Shown here in pieces: positions 23,590 through 35,996 of a stretch of 64,000 nucleotides of DNA; position 1 is the first letter of the stretch, and every line of letters starts with the position of its first letter. This DNA is from Taxillus chinensis (taxonomy: Eukaryota; Streptophyta; Magnoliopsida; Santalales; Loranthaceae): assembly GCA_023512835.1 (NCBI GenBank), contig CM042084.1:15510403-15574402 (forward strand), in the 5' to 3' direction. Position numbers and translations under genes: made by a program. Under the pieces are notes generated by a model. That model searched no databases. It worked only from the letters and a program-made list of their open reading frames with translations, and was not told the DNA's origin.

Positions 23590-24490
23590 TTTGGTATATT
23601 TGACACAACAACTATTTTTATTGTTATATTATAATGTTTCCCTCAAACAATCAAACATCTTTTGCAACACATCAAAGTTCATTCGTTTAAATTCCATTGT
23701 TCATTAGTCTAAAATATTACACTTGAAGATTACAAAAGGTGCAAATAGCTAAATGAAAGAGAGCAAAAGCCAAGAAAAGTCTACACCCTGTTTGTGTAAA
23801 AATTTTTGGTGCTTCAATCACTTTTTCAGATCTGAATTTTTAAGTAGTTTCATGTGACATTTAAGAAGAGAAGCTAAATACTTTTTTGATCTCATTTTAG
23901 AATCGCTTGGCCCTTCAAAAATAAAGATATTGAGTAGCATTTAGAGTACCAAGAGACATTACAAAAACAAAAAAAATATTTGTATATTATTTGGTATTTC
24001 TTTCATTTGAATTTTGTTCCACTAAGTTTTATCAAAGATTTCAATGAGGTAATATGTTACACCGTGTTATTTAAGGGGTGTTGTAAATGAAAAGTATATA
24101 TTTGGTATATTAATTTGGTAATATAATGTGTGACAACAATTATGAAAACTATATTACTTATTGTTATATTCATAATGTTTCCCTATAAATATGAAATTCT
24201 TGTTATCAATTGTAACACACAAAACAAAGTTCATTCTTATTTTTCTCTTTCTTTTATCACAAAAAGGGATTGTTGTTCATCTATTTTTTTAAATGAATTA
24301 CAACTTGGAAGATTACAAAAGGGAAAATAGAAATGAAAGAAGAGTAAGGTGGTTTTGTTTGCCAAGCCAAAGTAAGTCTACATGATTTGTGTAAAAATTT
24401 TTGATGCTTCAATCACTTTTTCAAGATACTAGAAATTCTCGATGTAGTAGTTTCATCTGATCACTAAGAAGAGAAGCTACATGACTTTTC
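23590..24490. repeat. Imperfect tandem duplication beside the homopolymer block
   Basis: About 23591-23895 and 24101-24485 share ordered blocks: TATTGTTATATT..ATAATGTTTCCCT, ACAAAGTTCATTC, GAAGATTACAAAAGG, GTGTAAAAATTTTTG.TGCTTC AATCACTTTTTCA, and AAGAAGAGAAGCTA. The copies differ mainly by many small indels, more like read error than evolutionary substitution. No gene is present. Confidence 0.65.
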
Positions 24491-24499
24491 TCTCTCACT

Positions 24500-25270
24500 C
24501 TTTGTGCAAGAAGAACAGAAGAGCAAAAGACTACACACAAGGGAGACTCGAGAGTAGAAGATTAGCAATTGTCATGCAATTTAAAACCATAGGAATAAAT
24601 TACCAAAGAAATTCAAAAATAAAAACATATAAACAAAATAACCCAAAATTAACAAAAATAATAAAATCAAAATCAAAACAATTTAAAAGTAACTCAATAA
24701 TAATAAAATAGTAATACTACTTGTAATTTTTTTTAAATTTTTTTTATCAAAATGATACTGTTTTAATTAAAAATGTATTTATCAAAATGACATCATTTTA
24801 ATAAAAATACAAATAGACTATAATATAGTCTTCATTTGAAAATTGCATATAAATCTTTCATAACAAAATACATACAAAATGGCCATTAAGCTAACCCAAA
24901 AAAAATGAGTCAAGCTGAACAATAAATAAAAAAACTAATAATAAAATAATAAGAAAGAAAGTGAGATATACTTGCCAAAAAGCTTTTAAAAAGGAAAATA
25001 TATCTACAAAGCTGAAATTTAATATTTATTAATTTAAATAATTATATTTATATTTATTCTTGTCAACTAAAATTTTACTCTGGCTATGATATTAATCCTG
25101 TATTGCTTTTATAGCAGTTGTACAATATATTACTTTATATTTATATGTAACAACTAACAACCTTTCTTATAAAATAATCTAATTAAAAAAGAAATACTAT
25201 GTTCGAATCGAATCGGGGTCAGTACCGATACCGACCCGACCGGTAATCATCCCTGCTGTTGTCCAGATTC
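24500..25270. other. AT-rich 5' flank of the OPT gene
   Basis: Very AT-rich, with short poly-A tracts and no coding potential. A short GC-rich island, GATACCGACCCGACCGG, lies near 25230. Confidence 0.5.
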
Positions 25271-25273
25271 CAG

Positions 25274-25280
25274 CTATATA
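25274..25280 (+). promoter_or_regulatory. Candidate TATA box of the OPT gene
   Basis: CTATATA lies about 155 bp upstream of the proposed ATG at 25435, in AT-rich DNA. A leader of about 120 nt would follow. Motif and position are the only support. Confidence 0.35.
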
Positions 25281-25434
25281 TCTTTAATATACACAAGACA
25301 AGACAACAATATGGTGTACCAATATCTTATCCTCCCCAGATTCTTTCTGCTTTAGTTACCTCATTTCCTTCAAATGGTCCCAACAAAGATTCTAGCTTCC
25401 TGAGAGAATCTCCGACCGAAACATATGTGCGACC

Positions 25435-28400
25435 ATGGACAACATTTCCGGCGACATCACAACTCCTCTCAGTATCTCTCTCTCTCTCTCTCTCTCTCTC
25501 TCCTTGAAGAACATGATGAACACGTACCGTAGTTTTATTTGTCGTCGGGGAATGGGGGTTATAATATTCAATTCATACATAATGAATGAGATCAATTACG
25601 AAATTAATTATATATGTAATATGTTTGATTAAATTTGTGCAGCAGCATCTAGTCCCGTTGACCTTCCATCTTCCTCCTCCCGACCAGCAACCGGAAAAAC
25701 AGGAAATGTTGTCACCGACACGGTGGCGGAGGAGAACTCACCGGTCCGTCAGGTGGCGTTGACGGTGCCGACCGCAGACGACGCCTCCCTCCCGGTGCTG
25801 ACGTTCCGGATGTGGGTCCTGGGGACGCTGTCCTGCGCTCTGCTCTCTTTCCTCAACCAGTTCTTCTGGTACCGGACGGAGCCGCTGACCATCACCGCCG
25901 TGTCGGCCCAAATAGCGGTGGTGCCTCTGGGGCAGCTCATGGCGGCGAAGATCACGGACCGGGTTTTCCTCAAGGGTACCAGGTTCGAGTTCTCCCTCAA
26001 TCCGGGCCCCTTCAACGTTAAAGAGCACGTGCTCATCACCATCTTCGCCAATTCCGGCGCCGGGACCGTCTACGCCATTCACGTTGTCACCGTCGTGAAA
26101 GTGTTCTACAAGAAGCACATCACCTTCTTCGTGTCCCTCCTCGTCGTCATAACTACCCAGGTCTGTTTGTTTTTTCTGGGGTGGGGGGTGTTTATGTTAT
26201 ATGGTTTTGGGTATTGTTTTTGAGATTTCATTGACTGATAATTAAACAGGTGTTGGGGTTTGGGTGGGCGGGTATATTCCGGCGGTATTTGGTGGAGCCG
26301 GCGGAGATGTGGTGGCCGGCAAATCTGGTCCAAGTTTCACTCTTCCGGTAAGTCAAAGGGTTGACTCATATGTTTGCAGAAGGGTAGATGAATTGTTGCC
26401 TTGCCTTGCGTTCCGTTAGATATGATATGGACCCAACACTGTTTCTAATTTCTACTGGGCGGCACAATGCCGATTGCGCGGCTCAATTCATGGCCAAAAG
26501 TAATATCAAATTTGATTGGTATGTAAATGTGCCAGCATATTAGATTTTTAAGAAAATAAAAAAAATTACAAATAAATTATAATTATAAATAAAATAATAT
26601 TTTCATAAATAATTTTATTTTAGAAAATAAAATATAATTTTCTTAAAAGTAATGTAATTTTAAACTGCTACCCTAAATAGTATCATACCACATATAAAAA
26701 ATAATTTATATGATGATTTTTTTAATTTATGTTCGCCTTATTTCGTCATTAATTTTTAATTTTTTTAAAACAATTTACCTAATTAAGATTATACTAAATT
26801 TTAATAATTTTGGTATATTCTATCATTATTTTTAAATTTTAAGAATCACATAAATTATAATATCATTACTTTTAAAAATATGTATTTTTTTTACGGTCAG
26901 AATATATTGGATTTCTTGTAGTGTACACAGGATATAATAATGACTATATTTTCATGATTGATGGAAATTTATTTGTTTGCAGACATTATTGAGTCAAGTT
27001 AAAGGAAAATTCACGATGTTTTTTACTTGAATCAGAAATCAAAGAGCTAAGGAAATTATAAAGAGGCTACCAATAACCATGGAGTCAAATTTTGCAATCA
27101 GTCTGTATCTAAGTTGAAAATTGTGATTTTTTTTCCTTGTATAAATTTGTAAACTTTATTTTAAGTTTAGTTTGAAATAGGCCATTAAGACCTAATATTG
27201 GAATACGGGTGATCAAGGAGGAAACCCATTAATGACTAACATAAGAACTAAGAAGAATGGAAATGAAGTTGGTGCTGATTTCATCCCCTCTTATTATGGA
27301 ACAACACCTGCTAAAACCATCTATGATGACTCCCGTAAAGCAGTTAGTACGAGACAGACGTGTTATGTGATCATGTAGGGTTATCTCTTGTATTACCTTT
27401 CTAATTGGGGAATGAGTATTTCTCGTATCAACAATCTGAAGTGTAAGTACAACGCTCTCAATTAGAAAAGAAAAGAAAAGAACAGAAAAGAGCAAATAAA
27501 AATGAGGGTATGTGCAAAGAAAGCATGCTTTAATTGAGGGGATTGAAAGGGGTAATATAAGGTGTAAGCAGGCTTTAAATGTCATGTTTTGAACCATTGA
27601 AGTGTTGTTATCCTTGGAAAATTCAATCAGACTCTGTCTTGTAGGGCTCTACATGAGAAAGAAGAACGAGAAAAGGGTGGGTTATCACGTATCCAGTTTT
27701 TCCTCATTGCCTTAACCTGCAGCTTCGCCTACTATGTCTTCCCTGGCTACCTCTTTGAAATGGTGACTTCACTCTCTTGGATCTGCTGGATATTTCCCAA
27801 GTCCGTCCTTGCCCAACAGCTCGGCTCTGGGCTCTATGGGCTTGGAATCGCGGCATTCGGGATCGACTGGTCCACCATCTCTTCCTACCTTGGGAGCCCC
27901 CTTGCCAGCCCCTGGTTTGCCACCGCCAATGTAGCAGCAGGATATGTGCTCGTCATGTATGTCTTGACCCCATTTTGTTACTGGTTCAACGTCTACAAGG
28001 CCAGAACCTTTCCCATCTTCTCCTCTGACCTCTTCACCTCTACCGGTCAAGAATACGACATCTCTTCCATTGTAGACTCCCATTTCCACCTTGATATTGC
28101 TGCCTACGAGCGGGAGGGTCCTCTCTATCTCAGCACATTTTTCGCCATGACTTACGGCGTCGGCTTTGCTGCCCTGACCGCCACTGTGGTACATGTCACA
28201 CTATTTCATGGAAGGTATTCAAAAATAATGAGCATATATACATACTTATCTAAACTCTGTTTTTTGTTTTGTTTTATTGCTATACACTCAAACCGTACGA
28301 AGTAATTGTACGGAAAACTTTGGCCTCTGATGATGATGTTGTTGTGTGTGTTTGAAGAGAGATATGGGAGCAGAGCAAGGCCAGCTTCAAAGAGAAGAAA

Positions 28401-29699
28401 ATGGACATACACACCAGGCTCATGAGCAAGTACAAGCAGGTGCCGGAGTGGTGGTTCATCGTCATCCTTGTGGCCAACATCGCACTCACCATCTTCGCCT
28501 GCGAGTATTACAATGAACAGCTACAACTTCCTTGGTGGGGTGTTATACTAGCCTGTGTCATTGCCATTTTCTTCACTCTTCCCCTTGGGATCATTACGGC
28601 TATCACAAATCAGGTAATATATACAAGTACCCAAAATTTATATATTTTCTTAAACCAAAAAATAAAAAAATAAAATCCAAGCAGTTTTCTTGAAATTGTT
28701 GTTTGAAATAGCTTCTTGTTAAGAGTATATATCAGACTAAATCTTATTGTGATTTTATTTCGACTGGTGTTCTTGTATAAAACTAATGACAGACACCGGG
28801 CTTGAACATCATCACGGAATACGTAATTGGGTACATCTACCCAGGATACCCCGTGGCCAACATGTGCTTCAAGGTTTATGGGTACATTAGTACCACACAA
28901 GCTGTCACCTTCCTACAAGACTTCAAGCTTGGACACTACATGAAGATTCCTCCTCGTACAATGTTCATGGCGCAGGTCTCCATTAATTGTTCCCTCACAT
29001 TAACTCCACCTAGTCAATGCATGTACACGTAGTTCGTTATCTTAATTAGGAAGACGAGTAGTTAATAATTTGAATTGTTGGTCTGCACACCAGGTTGTGG
29101 GAACACTTATAGCTGGCTTCGTGTACTTGGGCACAGCATGGTGGCTGATGGAAACCATCCCCGACATATGTGCGTCAAGCGGCACCACATGGACCTGCCC
29201 AAGTGACCGCGTCTTCTACGATGCATCGGTCCTGTGGGGCCTGCTGGGACCGCGCAGGATATTTGGGAGTGAGGGCACCTACGGGGCAGTGAATTGGTTC
29301 TTCTTGGGAGGGGCCATAGCGCCACTGCTGGTGTGGCTTGCTCACCGAACCTTCCCTGAGCAAGAGTGGATTGCACTCATTAACATGCCGGTGCTGATTG
29401 GTGCCACTGGCATGATGCCTCCGGCTACTGCAGTCAACTACACTAGCTGGATTGTTGTTGGGTTCCTATCAGGGTTCGTGGCGTACCGGTACAGGCCAGA
29501 GTGGTGGCGGCGTCACAATTATGTGCTGTCTGGGGCGTTGGATGCTGGACTGGCCTTCATGGGGGTGTTCTTGTACCTTTGTCTGGGGTTGGAGAGTGTT
29601 GCTCTGGACTGGTGGGGGAATGATTTGGACGGGTGTCCCTTGGCCTCTTGTCCCACGGCCAAGGGAATTGTCGTTGAAGGGTGTCCCGTTTCCTTCTAA
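25435..29699 (+). CDS. Oligopeptide transporter (OPT family), seven exons
   Basis: Seven exons with GT-AG borders join in frame: 25435-25471, 25643-26160, 26250-26347, 27645-28214, 28358-28613, 28793-28975 and 29094-29699. They total 2268 nt, or 755 residues plus stop, the usual OPT length. The two family signatures are present: NPG ([13 protein letters not shown], near residue 130) and KIPPR (MKIPPRTMF, near 545), with many hydrophobic membrane segments between. OPT proteins are proton-coupled plasma-membrane carriers of small peptides, glutathione or metal chelates. The sequence looks like the OPT1/OPT5 group, but substrate cannot be read from it. The tiny first exon ([12 protein letters not shown]) is followed by a CT-repeat at the donor, so that junction is the least certain part. 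Exons 4-7 and the 3' flank are duplicated at 2.9-11.6 kb. Confidence 0.92.
25473..25502 (+). repeat. (CT)n microsatellite in OPT intron 1
   Basis: About 13 CT units directly after the proposed exon 1 donor. Length variation here would place a polypyrimidine tract immediately next to a splice donor. Confidence 0.8.
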
Positions 29700-29812
29700 T
29701 TGTTAAAATAATTCTCAAATCTCATTATTATATACCCCCCATCGATTCATTGTCATACATGCTTAGCATTATAATTATAATTATAATTAGACGGGTGTAT
29801 ATGAAACCAAAT

Positions 29813-29852
<40 letters not shown>

Positions 29853-29970
29853 GGATCATAATACAATGAAAACCTTAACGTGACAACCCAAATATGAGAT
29901 ATATCAAGAATATCAATATCCAACTCAAAAGAATGCTTATTTTACGGTGGAAGTAGTATAAGAGGCTCTA
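29700..29970. other. OPT 3' flank with (CT)n/(TA)n tracts
   Basis: Short downstream region with CT and TA dinucleotide runs at about 29815-29853. The segment up to 29970 is missing from the duplicated copy. Confidence 0.5.
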
Positions 29971-30660
29971 CATGATACACATACAGCACAGAAACCAAAA
30001 AACTGGCTTTTCTTTAGAATTCATTTCATCACTTCTCCGATTTTTATTATCATTATAATCTTCAATATTGATTTTTTTTATATTTTATCTTTATTTGATT
30101 TTAATCAAAGCCAACCAGATTCGAAAAAAACAAAACAAAAAACAACCAACAACAAAACCCCCCCCCCCCCCCCCCGGGAGTCCCCCCCCCTCTCCCTGTT
30201 TTGCTGTCTGCCCCATCAAACCGCCATCGTCTTCACACCCTTCCCTATACCCGAAACAGCCCCCTCAGACACAAATGAGGCATGGAGAGCAGGCGGCAGG
30301 CACCTCCACCAACATTTAAACCCCCAACACATCAGTGCAAACAAAGTGACAAACCAAAAGCTGGCTTTTCTTTAGAATTCATTTCATCACTTCTCCAATT
30401 TTTTTTATCATTATAATCTTCAATATTGATTTTTTATTTTTTTCTTTTTTTGTTTTTAATCAAGAAGGCAAAAACAGATTCAGATATGGTGAACGATCCC
30501 TCCCCCTGGTTTTTGCTGTCTAGCCCTGCATCAAACTCGCCATCAAGTTCTTCACATCCGTCCCTATACTCCGAAACGCCCCTCCCAGACACAGAAAATG
30601 AAGGCATATGGAGAGTCAAAGGTAACGGCAATGGCACAAACTCTCCAACCAACATTTAAA
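29971..30660 (+). repeat. 360-bp tandem duplication, one copy corrupted
   Basis: The block AACTGGCTTTTCTTTAGAAT...CAATATTGATTTTTT and the sequence after it occur at about 29996-30340 and again at 30358-30660. The second copy matches the 10.7-11.0 kb copy well. The first reads like the same text with many bases dropped (for example GTTTTGCTGTCTGCCCC against GGTTTTTGCTGTCTAGCCCTG) and with poly-C runs added at 30161-30190. This looks like an assembly error, not a genuine repeat. The open frame in the second copy (ending ...GTNSPTNI) is not recognised. Confidence 0.65.
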
Positions 30661-31269
30661 CCCCCAAAATCAAGTGCAAACAAAGCAGAAAGGCACATAC
30701 AGAACTCTTCCCACATTAGACGCATATATGCCATTCAGTAAATAAATTCTTCTTCTATACTACCTTTGCTTACAAATCAGAAGTCAAGATACCCAAAATA
30801 TATAAAAAAAAAAAAAAACTCCAATTCCCATTTTGAGTGACATATAATAACTTCAACTTGTGGAAAGAAAGGCAAAGTAAAAGGAGGGAAGTAAAACAAG
30901 TTACAAAAGTAAGACGTGTCACACTTTTAAATACTGGAATTACTAACACCCATGTAAGTCTATATTTCAACCACGAACTGAGGGCAGGACTTACTAGGAG
31001 CTTAATATTATTTTGTTTCACAAAACAAGGCAGTGGTGGACATTTTATTCTATAGTACAGAAAGCCTTCAAACAATGTTTGGATCATTTTTCAGCACAAG
31101 GTCCTGCAGTTACAAGGAGCTTAAAGCCTTAAACTATTTTTGCCCTCTGTACATAGCAAGGCTTCTTCCAGGGTATAGAAATATTCTTGAAATGATGTAG
31201 TTAAGATATGCTAAAAAACATTTTTTCAACCAAAAATGGCATAAATAGGCAATTAAAAACATTAACAGA

Positions 31270-32204
31270 TGTCAGGGCATCAGTAGCAGAAATGAAAACA
31301 TATAAATATGGAATTAAACCAATGAATGTAGAGAAATGATATCATATTAAAATCATTAGTGAAATGGCAACGTATATGAGGCTGCTTTCAAAGCTATAGC
31401 AGAGGTGGGAAAGTCAGGATAAAGATTTTCTAATGGTTTGGTTCAATTGAAATACATGTAAAATATTTCCTTAATATAATCTAAGTGAATTTTCTATAAA
31501 TCTGGTTGAAATCACTAACCCATCAAAGCAAGCAGTTATCTTCCTCAATTACATCATCATAAATAACTTCTTCTTGCAATCAAACTGAAAACAGAATATT
31601 ACATACTAATATAAACTCAAAACAAAGACCATATACTAGTATGCTAACTATGGGAGCATATGGAGTGTACCAGTGGGAGAATGTAATTTTCCTTGGCTTT
31701 GCATAATTCAGTTTGCTAGTCATCTTAGAAAAATGTAACAACAAGCCTCTTTAATACAAAACCTGTGTCAAAAAAAAAAGAAGAGGAAGGACTTTAGGGT
31801 GGGTAACTAACTTATCATTATTCCACTGGGGGGCTGAGCGCTGTAGGGTGCCTCCATACGATTCAGAATTGACGATTACAGTATACTAAGGTAACAAATG
31901 CATCCAGGCCTGTGACCTTTATAAGAAGAACACAGCCCAAGCAGTGTAAAAGCAGAGACACCAAAGCAATAGACAGTTGCATCTCTTCCGCAACTAACAC
32001 ACAGCGATTCTTTTTCATTCTCTGCAAGCACAGTTGCGTTCTTGCAGAGAATAATAGTTGAGTTTTGCCAGATAATTGTCTGCTGGCAGAAACTCTGAGC
32101 AGAGTCAACAAAAAAAACTTCCCCTTACTTCAACGAAACAGACTAACAACAAACTCAATTGGGACCTATCCTGCCATTCCTTTTTGACATTAAGAATATT
32201 AAGT
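31270..32204. other. Intergenic DNA between OPT and the aldolase
   Basis: Moderately AT-rich sequence after the end of the duplicated block. No coding exon, RNA gene or clear repeat is recognised. Confidence 0.5.
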
Positions 32205-32212
32205 CGAACAGT

Positions 32213-32330
32213 TCAAGGGCCTCCTAGCCCAATGGTTAGTTGAGGTGTTGGAAAGTTGTGGCATTGTCCCAAAGTTCAAGTACTGCAAGTAGAGGTTGAA
32301 CCTCCATTATTTAAAAACTGTTGCATACAT
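32213..32330 (+). repeat. tRNA-derived SINE-like element
   Basis: CCTAGCCCAATGGTTAG (A-box-like) is followed about 40 nt later by AAAGTTCAAGTACT (B-box-like), then an A/T-rich tail. The spacing and order match a tRNA-type internal promoter, but it does not fold as a complete tRNA. No family is assigned. Confidence 0.45.
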
Positions 32331-32611
32331 TGTCTTGCTACGAATATAACTCCTACAGTCATAAAAATACCTTAAACAGGACCCCAACACACAAGTTCAT
32401 TCATCACCAACCATTTAAAGCTCCAAAAGCCGTAGGATATATCTCATGGGAAATGGGAATCCATAGAAGATTGTCTAAGCTAGCAATGGTACAAGAACAA
32501 GCAATATAGCAAAAGAAAAAAAAAAGAACTCTACAATATGATTGATTCAATCACTCAACATTGAAAAGAGTACCATTTTTCTGTTTAGAAACAACCACCA
32601 GTACTCAGACA

Positions 32612-33679
32612 TCACTCGCTCCAGTACTTTTCATCGGTATCTTGTTTCCCATCACCCTTCTCATCCTCGTCCTCGCTGTATCCCTGCATTGTACCCATCT
32701 TAAACTTTTTCACATCTTCCACCGCTGCACTGCGAAACAGGCCCACGTCAACTGCACCGGACACCATATGGTATCCACGCGCCCTCAAATCCTCCGGCCC
32801 ATCATGCGGGAGGGTGAAGCCTGCCAGATAAGCCCCGCTTCCGCCGGAGCCCGCCAGCACCAACTTCTCGGCAGTCCGCATCACCTCCCTCACCTTCCGG
32901 TGGCCGGGATCCCACAAGTATCCCAGGCTAGCGCTCAGGTCGAGTGGGCCCATCTGGATGCAATCAACTCCATTGACGGCAGCGATTTCCTCGACATTCT
33001 CGACGCCTAGCTGGGATTCGATCTGGCACATGATGAGGAGCTCCTCCTCGTAGCTGCTGAGGTACCCAGCATCGATGCCGTAGCCGGAAGCGCGGACGAT
33101 GGTGTGGGCGGAGCCTCGGACCCCGGCGGGAGGGAAGCGGCAGTACGACACGGCGTGTCGGGCGGACTCGGGGGTTTCGACCATGGGGAACATGAGGCCC
33201 TGGGGGCCGAGGTCGAGGGCCTTCTTGGCCCAGGTGGGGGAGCTCTCGGGGAGGCGGAGGACGGCGGGAGTGTTGGCTGCGGCGAGGGCGTGGAGGCAGG
33301 GGAGGGCGGCGGAGACTCCGCCGTGGCCGTGCTCCATGTCGACCACCACGAAGTCGTAGCCGGCTAGTCCGGCGATCTCGGCGAGGGTGGGGGAGAAGGT
33401 GAGGAGGAACATGCCGTAGAGGGTCTCCCCGTTGTGGAGGCGAGATTTCAGGGTCTGGGTTTGGGTTTGGTGGGGACCTACGGCGGCGGCAACAGTAGCT
33501 GTGGAGGGTGCGGATCTGAGGGGCGGCGAGAGAGTTTGGGTTTTGAGGAGGCGTGGTGGATGGGACTTGGGGAAGAGGGTAGTGGAATGGAGTGGGGCTT
33601 TATTACAGACATTGAAGGCAGTGGGGAGGCAACTTTTGGAACGATTTGGGATTGGTACGGAGAGACAGATTGAGGCCAT
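32612..33679 (-). CDS. HpcH/HpaI-family aldolase, predicted plastid
   Basis: A single-exon gene of 355 codons. I start at the Met of MASICLSVPIPNRSKSC because the first 80 or so residues are rich in Ser, Thr, Arg and Pro like a chloroplast transit peptide; 63 further open codons upstream (to 33868) look like leader. The mature part is a TIM-barrel class II aldolase of the HpcH/HpaI family: VVDMEHGHG near 110, the metal-binding Glu in MCQIESQLG near 216 and the Asp in MGPLDLSASLG near 243, and GYHMVSGAVDVGLFR near the end. Family members cleave or form 2-keto-3-deoxy sugar acids or 4-hydroxy-2-oxo acids with pyruvate. The plant substrate is not known to me. The C terminus adds an acidic tail (EDEDEKGDGKQDTDEKYW). 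Codon use is GC-rich compared with the surroundings. Confidence 0.93.
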   Translation of the reverse strand: MASICLSVPIPNRSKSCLPTAFNVCNKAPLHSTTLFPKSHPPRLLKTQTLSPPLRSAPSTATVAAAVGPHQTQTQTLKSRLHNGETLYGMFLLTFSPTLAEIAGLAGYDFVVVDMEHGHGGVSAALPCLHALAAANTPAVLRLPESSPTWAKKALDLGPQGLMFPMVETPESARHAVSYCRFPPAGVRGSAHTIVRASGYGIDAGYLSSYEEELLIMCQIESQLGVENVEEIAAVNGVDCIQMGPLDLSASLGYLWDPGHRKVREVMRTAEKLVLAGSGGSGAYLAGFTLPHDGPEDLRARGYHMVSGAVDVGLFRSAAVEDVKKFKMGTMQGYSEDEDEKGDGKQDTDEKYWSE

Positions 33680-35763
33680 GGGTAGTGTGATTGGTGTGGA
33701 CAGTTGAGATCGCAGCAGGCTTGGTTTGATCGGAGACAGAGAGAGGGGACTTCGCTCGCTCACATTGCTGTTTTGTTCTTTGATGGCTGCAGCCTGCAGG
33801 TGTAGGGCCGGCCGGCCACTTGGGTCGCGTGCGCTCTTTTTACATTCGGCGCCTCTTGGAACACCCAACCGGATACATCATCATCATCGCCAGCCAATCC
33901 TAGCCTTACACATACATACGCATCCCAATTTCATGAACCACATGACATCCTAGTCCTTGTCCTTGCCTTACCAGTTACCACTTACCACCACCGTCTTAAC
34001 GTCGACCCCCTCATCTCCCCAATGGGCACCGCGTTGGCTCCTTCCCCATTCGCTCCCGCCGCCTACCTCTCCTGCGCTCGTCCCTCCTCCACACGGGGTC
34101 GACATCTTCTTCGTCCGAGGTAACGAGTTTTCCATATTATTGAAACCTTTGAGGGTTTCAATTTCGAATCTCTTTGCTCCTTTAATTTTCGAGGATTTTG
34201 AATTGAAGTCTCATTTGGTTGATTTAGAGTTTGGTTTGTTTGAATCCAGAATTTTAGATTTACCTGTTAATTAGTTGGTTGCTAGAATTTCGTTTGTATG
34301 CTTGTTTTGGCTCTCTAAACTAAACCTTCTCGATCTCTCACATTGTTGGTTGAAAATCTTGGGATTTTGGTTGAGTTTGGATGGGCCAAAATCCCTTGTA
34401 ATTTCGAGCCATTTTCTGCGTTTTAACTTGTTGAGAGAGCGGGTGAGTTTTCGGGGCATGTGTTGAGACTTGAGAGAGGTGGTGAGAGGGAGGCCAAACT
34501 GATGTATTTGACGTGGAAGATTGTTGATTTAGTACATGCTGGGAACGGTAGGGCGTTCACCACCTCTAGAATTACTACACACTACCTGTATCATGGCGGC
34601 GATGGCCGGGGATGGGGCAACAGCTGTGGGGAAGAAGGAGGAGGAGGAGGTGGATTTGGTCGGGACCAAGGTTAGATGCCATCTGGAGGAGGGATATGGA
34701 GCTTGTCTTGGAGGCAGAAAGCGTAGATGCCATCTGGGTTGGCTGCAGGGAAAGGCAGCCCTTGTAACCCACTTCCAGAATTCAAGCCTGATGAATGAAG
34801 ACAAACGTTGCCGGCCTATTCTGTTCCGCCCAGAGGGTTCAGAGGCTGATGACCAGCTAACATGATTGAACATTCAAAAACAATGTACTTTTATCAAGCA
34901 TGGTTACAGATGGTTCTCTATACTTTTCACGAAATGATTAATTCATTGGAATTTTATTTGTCCTCAATCTGGCTTTCTTTCCATTTGCATATATCCTCTT
35001 TTCACAATTGAATGGGCTACGGTTGGGAGGTTCTACAGAATCTCAATAAAAGATGGCTCTGTCGTGCAGCTGGAAATTTTTTGACTCATTAGGATGCAAG
35101 AGGAGGAGGAGGGGTGGGGAGCTTGTCTTGGAGGCAGAAAGCGCAGATGTCATCTGGGTTCGTGCGGTGGGGTGGTCGATGTACTGCATTCCCTCTCCCA
35201 TCTCGTCTTCAACCACACTGAATTGGCAGCGAGCCACATGCTATGGCGATTTGACAGCTTCAATCCGAGTTGTAGCAGGTTGGTGTTCTATAAATTTTCT
35301 ATAACTGTTTCTGACTAAGTAACTTTTAAAATCAACCCTTGCCTGCAAAGACATCAGAGGAAGCGCATTTAAGTTTATTGAGATGACTACTAGGCCGTGA
35401 GTTTGGGCACAGAGATAGCTTTTACAAATTAACATGCGGTGTTTTCCAGCTAAACAAGCTTGGTTGGGACTTGGGAGTTAATCCATCAAAATTTGACCGA
35501 CTACTTGCATGCTTTATTTGCTGTTGCTCTCTGGTTGTTGTAGTACATCTTGAAAATTAGAATGCATAATTCACAAGGTTAAAAAAATATCAATAAAAAG
35601 TTAATTACCTGTCAACGAAGAAAATTCTCTCACTCCCTTTCTATATTTTAAGAAATTATTTTAATAATTTTAAAAAAATTTAAAATTATAATATAACAAA
35701 AAAAAACAAGGCATAACAAATTAATAATGCATCATTAATAATATTTATAATATAAAAAAATAA
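33680..35763. other. Aldolase 5' flank and unassigned transcript-like region
   Basis: Upstream of the aldolase the DNA is GC-richer than average up to about 34.9 kb. Several small plus-strand frames exist (for example 34536-34865), but none is recognised and no splice-consistent gene emerges. A 42-bp repeat links 34699-34740 and 35119-35160. From 35580 on it is AT-rich. It may hold a non-coding transcript or a degraded gene. Confidence 0.35.
34699..35160 (+). repeat. Spaced 42-bp direct repeat
   Basis: The phrase GAGCTTGTCTTGGAGGCAG...CATCTGGGTT appears at 34699-34740 and 35119-35160 with two differences, each preceded by a purine-rich GGAGGAGG stretch. The 420-bp spacing and lack of similarity between them suggest a fragment of a dispersed repeat. 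Confidence 0.6.
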
Positions 35764-35996
35764 TAAATCTATGCATTTCACCCTAATCATAAGGATGCTA
35801 CCATTTCACTTATAAAACCAGCTAAAATTATTGCCTGAAACTCGATCATTAACCTTATCATAAGAGAAGTAAAAGAGATGAATTTCTTACAAAACTGCAT
35901 CTTGAAAGTAATGTATTTCAAAAAACAATTTTTAGGCTTACATGCGATACAGATCACTTGAGACCTGTCAATTCAAATTTTCCCCACTTCTCTTTA
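35764..35996. repeat. 230-bp flank duplicate A (left of copia fragment)
   Basis: This segment matches 38335-38560 (GATGCTACCATTTCACTT... through CACTTGAGACCTGTCAATTC and CCCCACTTCTCT). The two copies bracket the copia fragment and differ mostly by small indels. They are not its LTRs, because the primer-binding site lies next to different sequence at 38170. Confidence 0.7.

Noticed and set aside
26106..26333. Minus-strand frames over OPT exons
   Set aside because: They are shadows of GC-rich OPT exons 2-3.
32213..32330. Possible tRNA gene
   Set aside because: Box-like motifs are present, but acceptor and T arms do not pair; treated as SINE-like.
33099..33707. Glycine-rich plus-strand frames
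   Set aside because: They are antisense to the GC-rich aldolase coding sequence.
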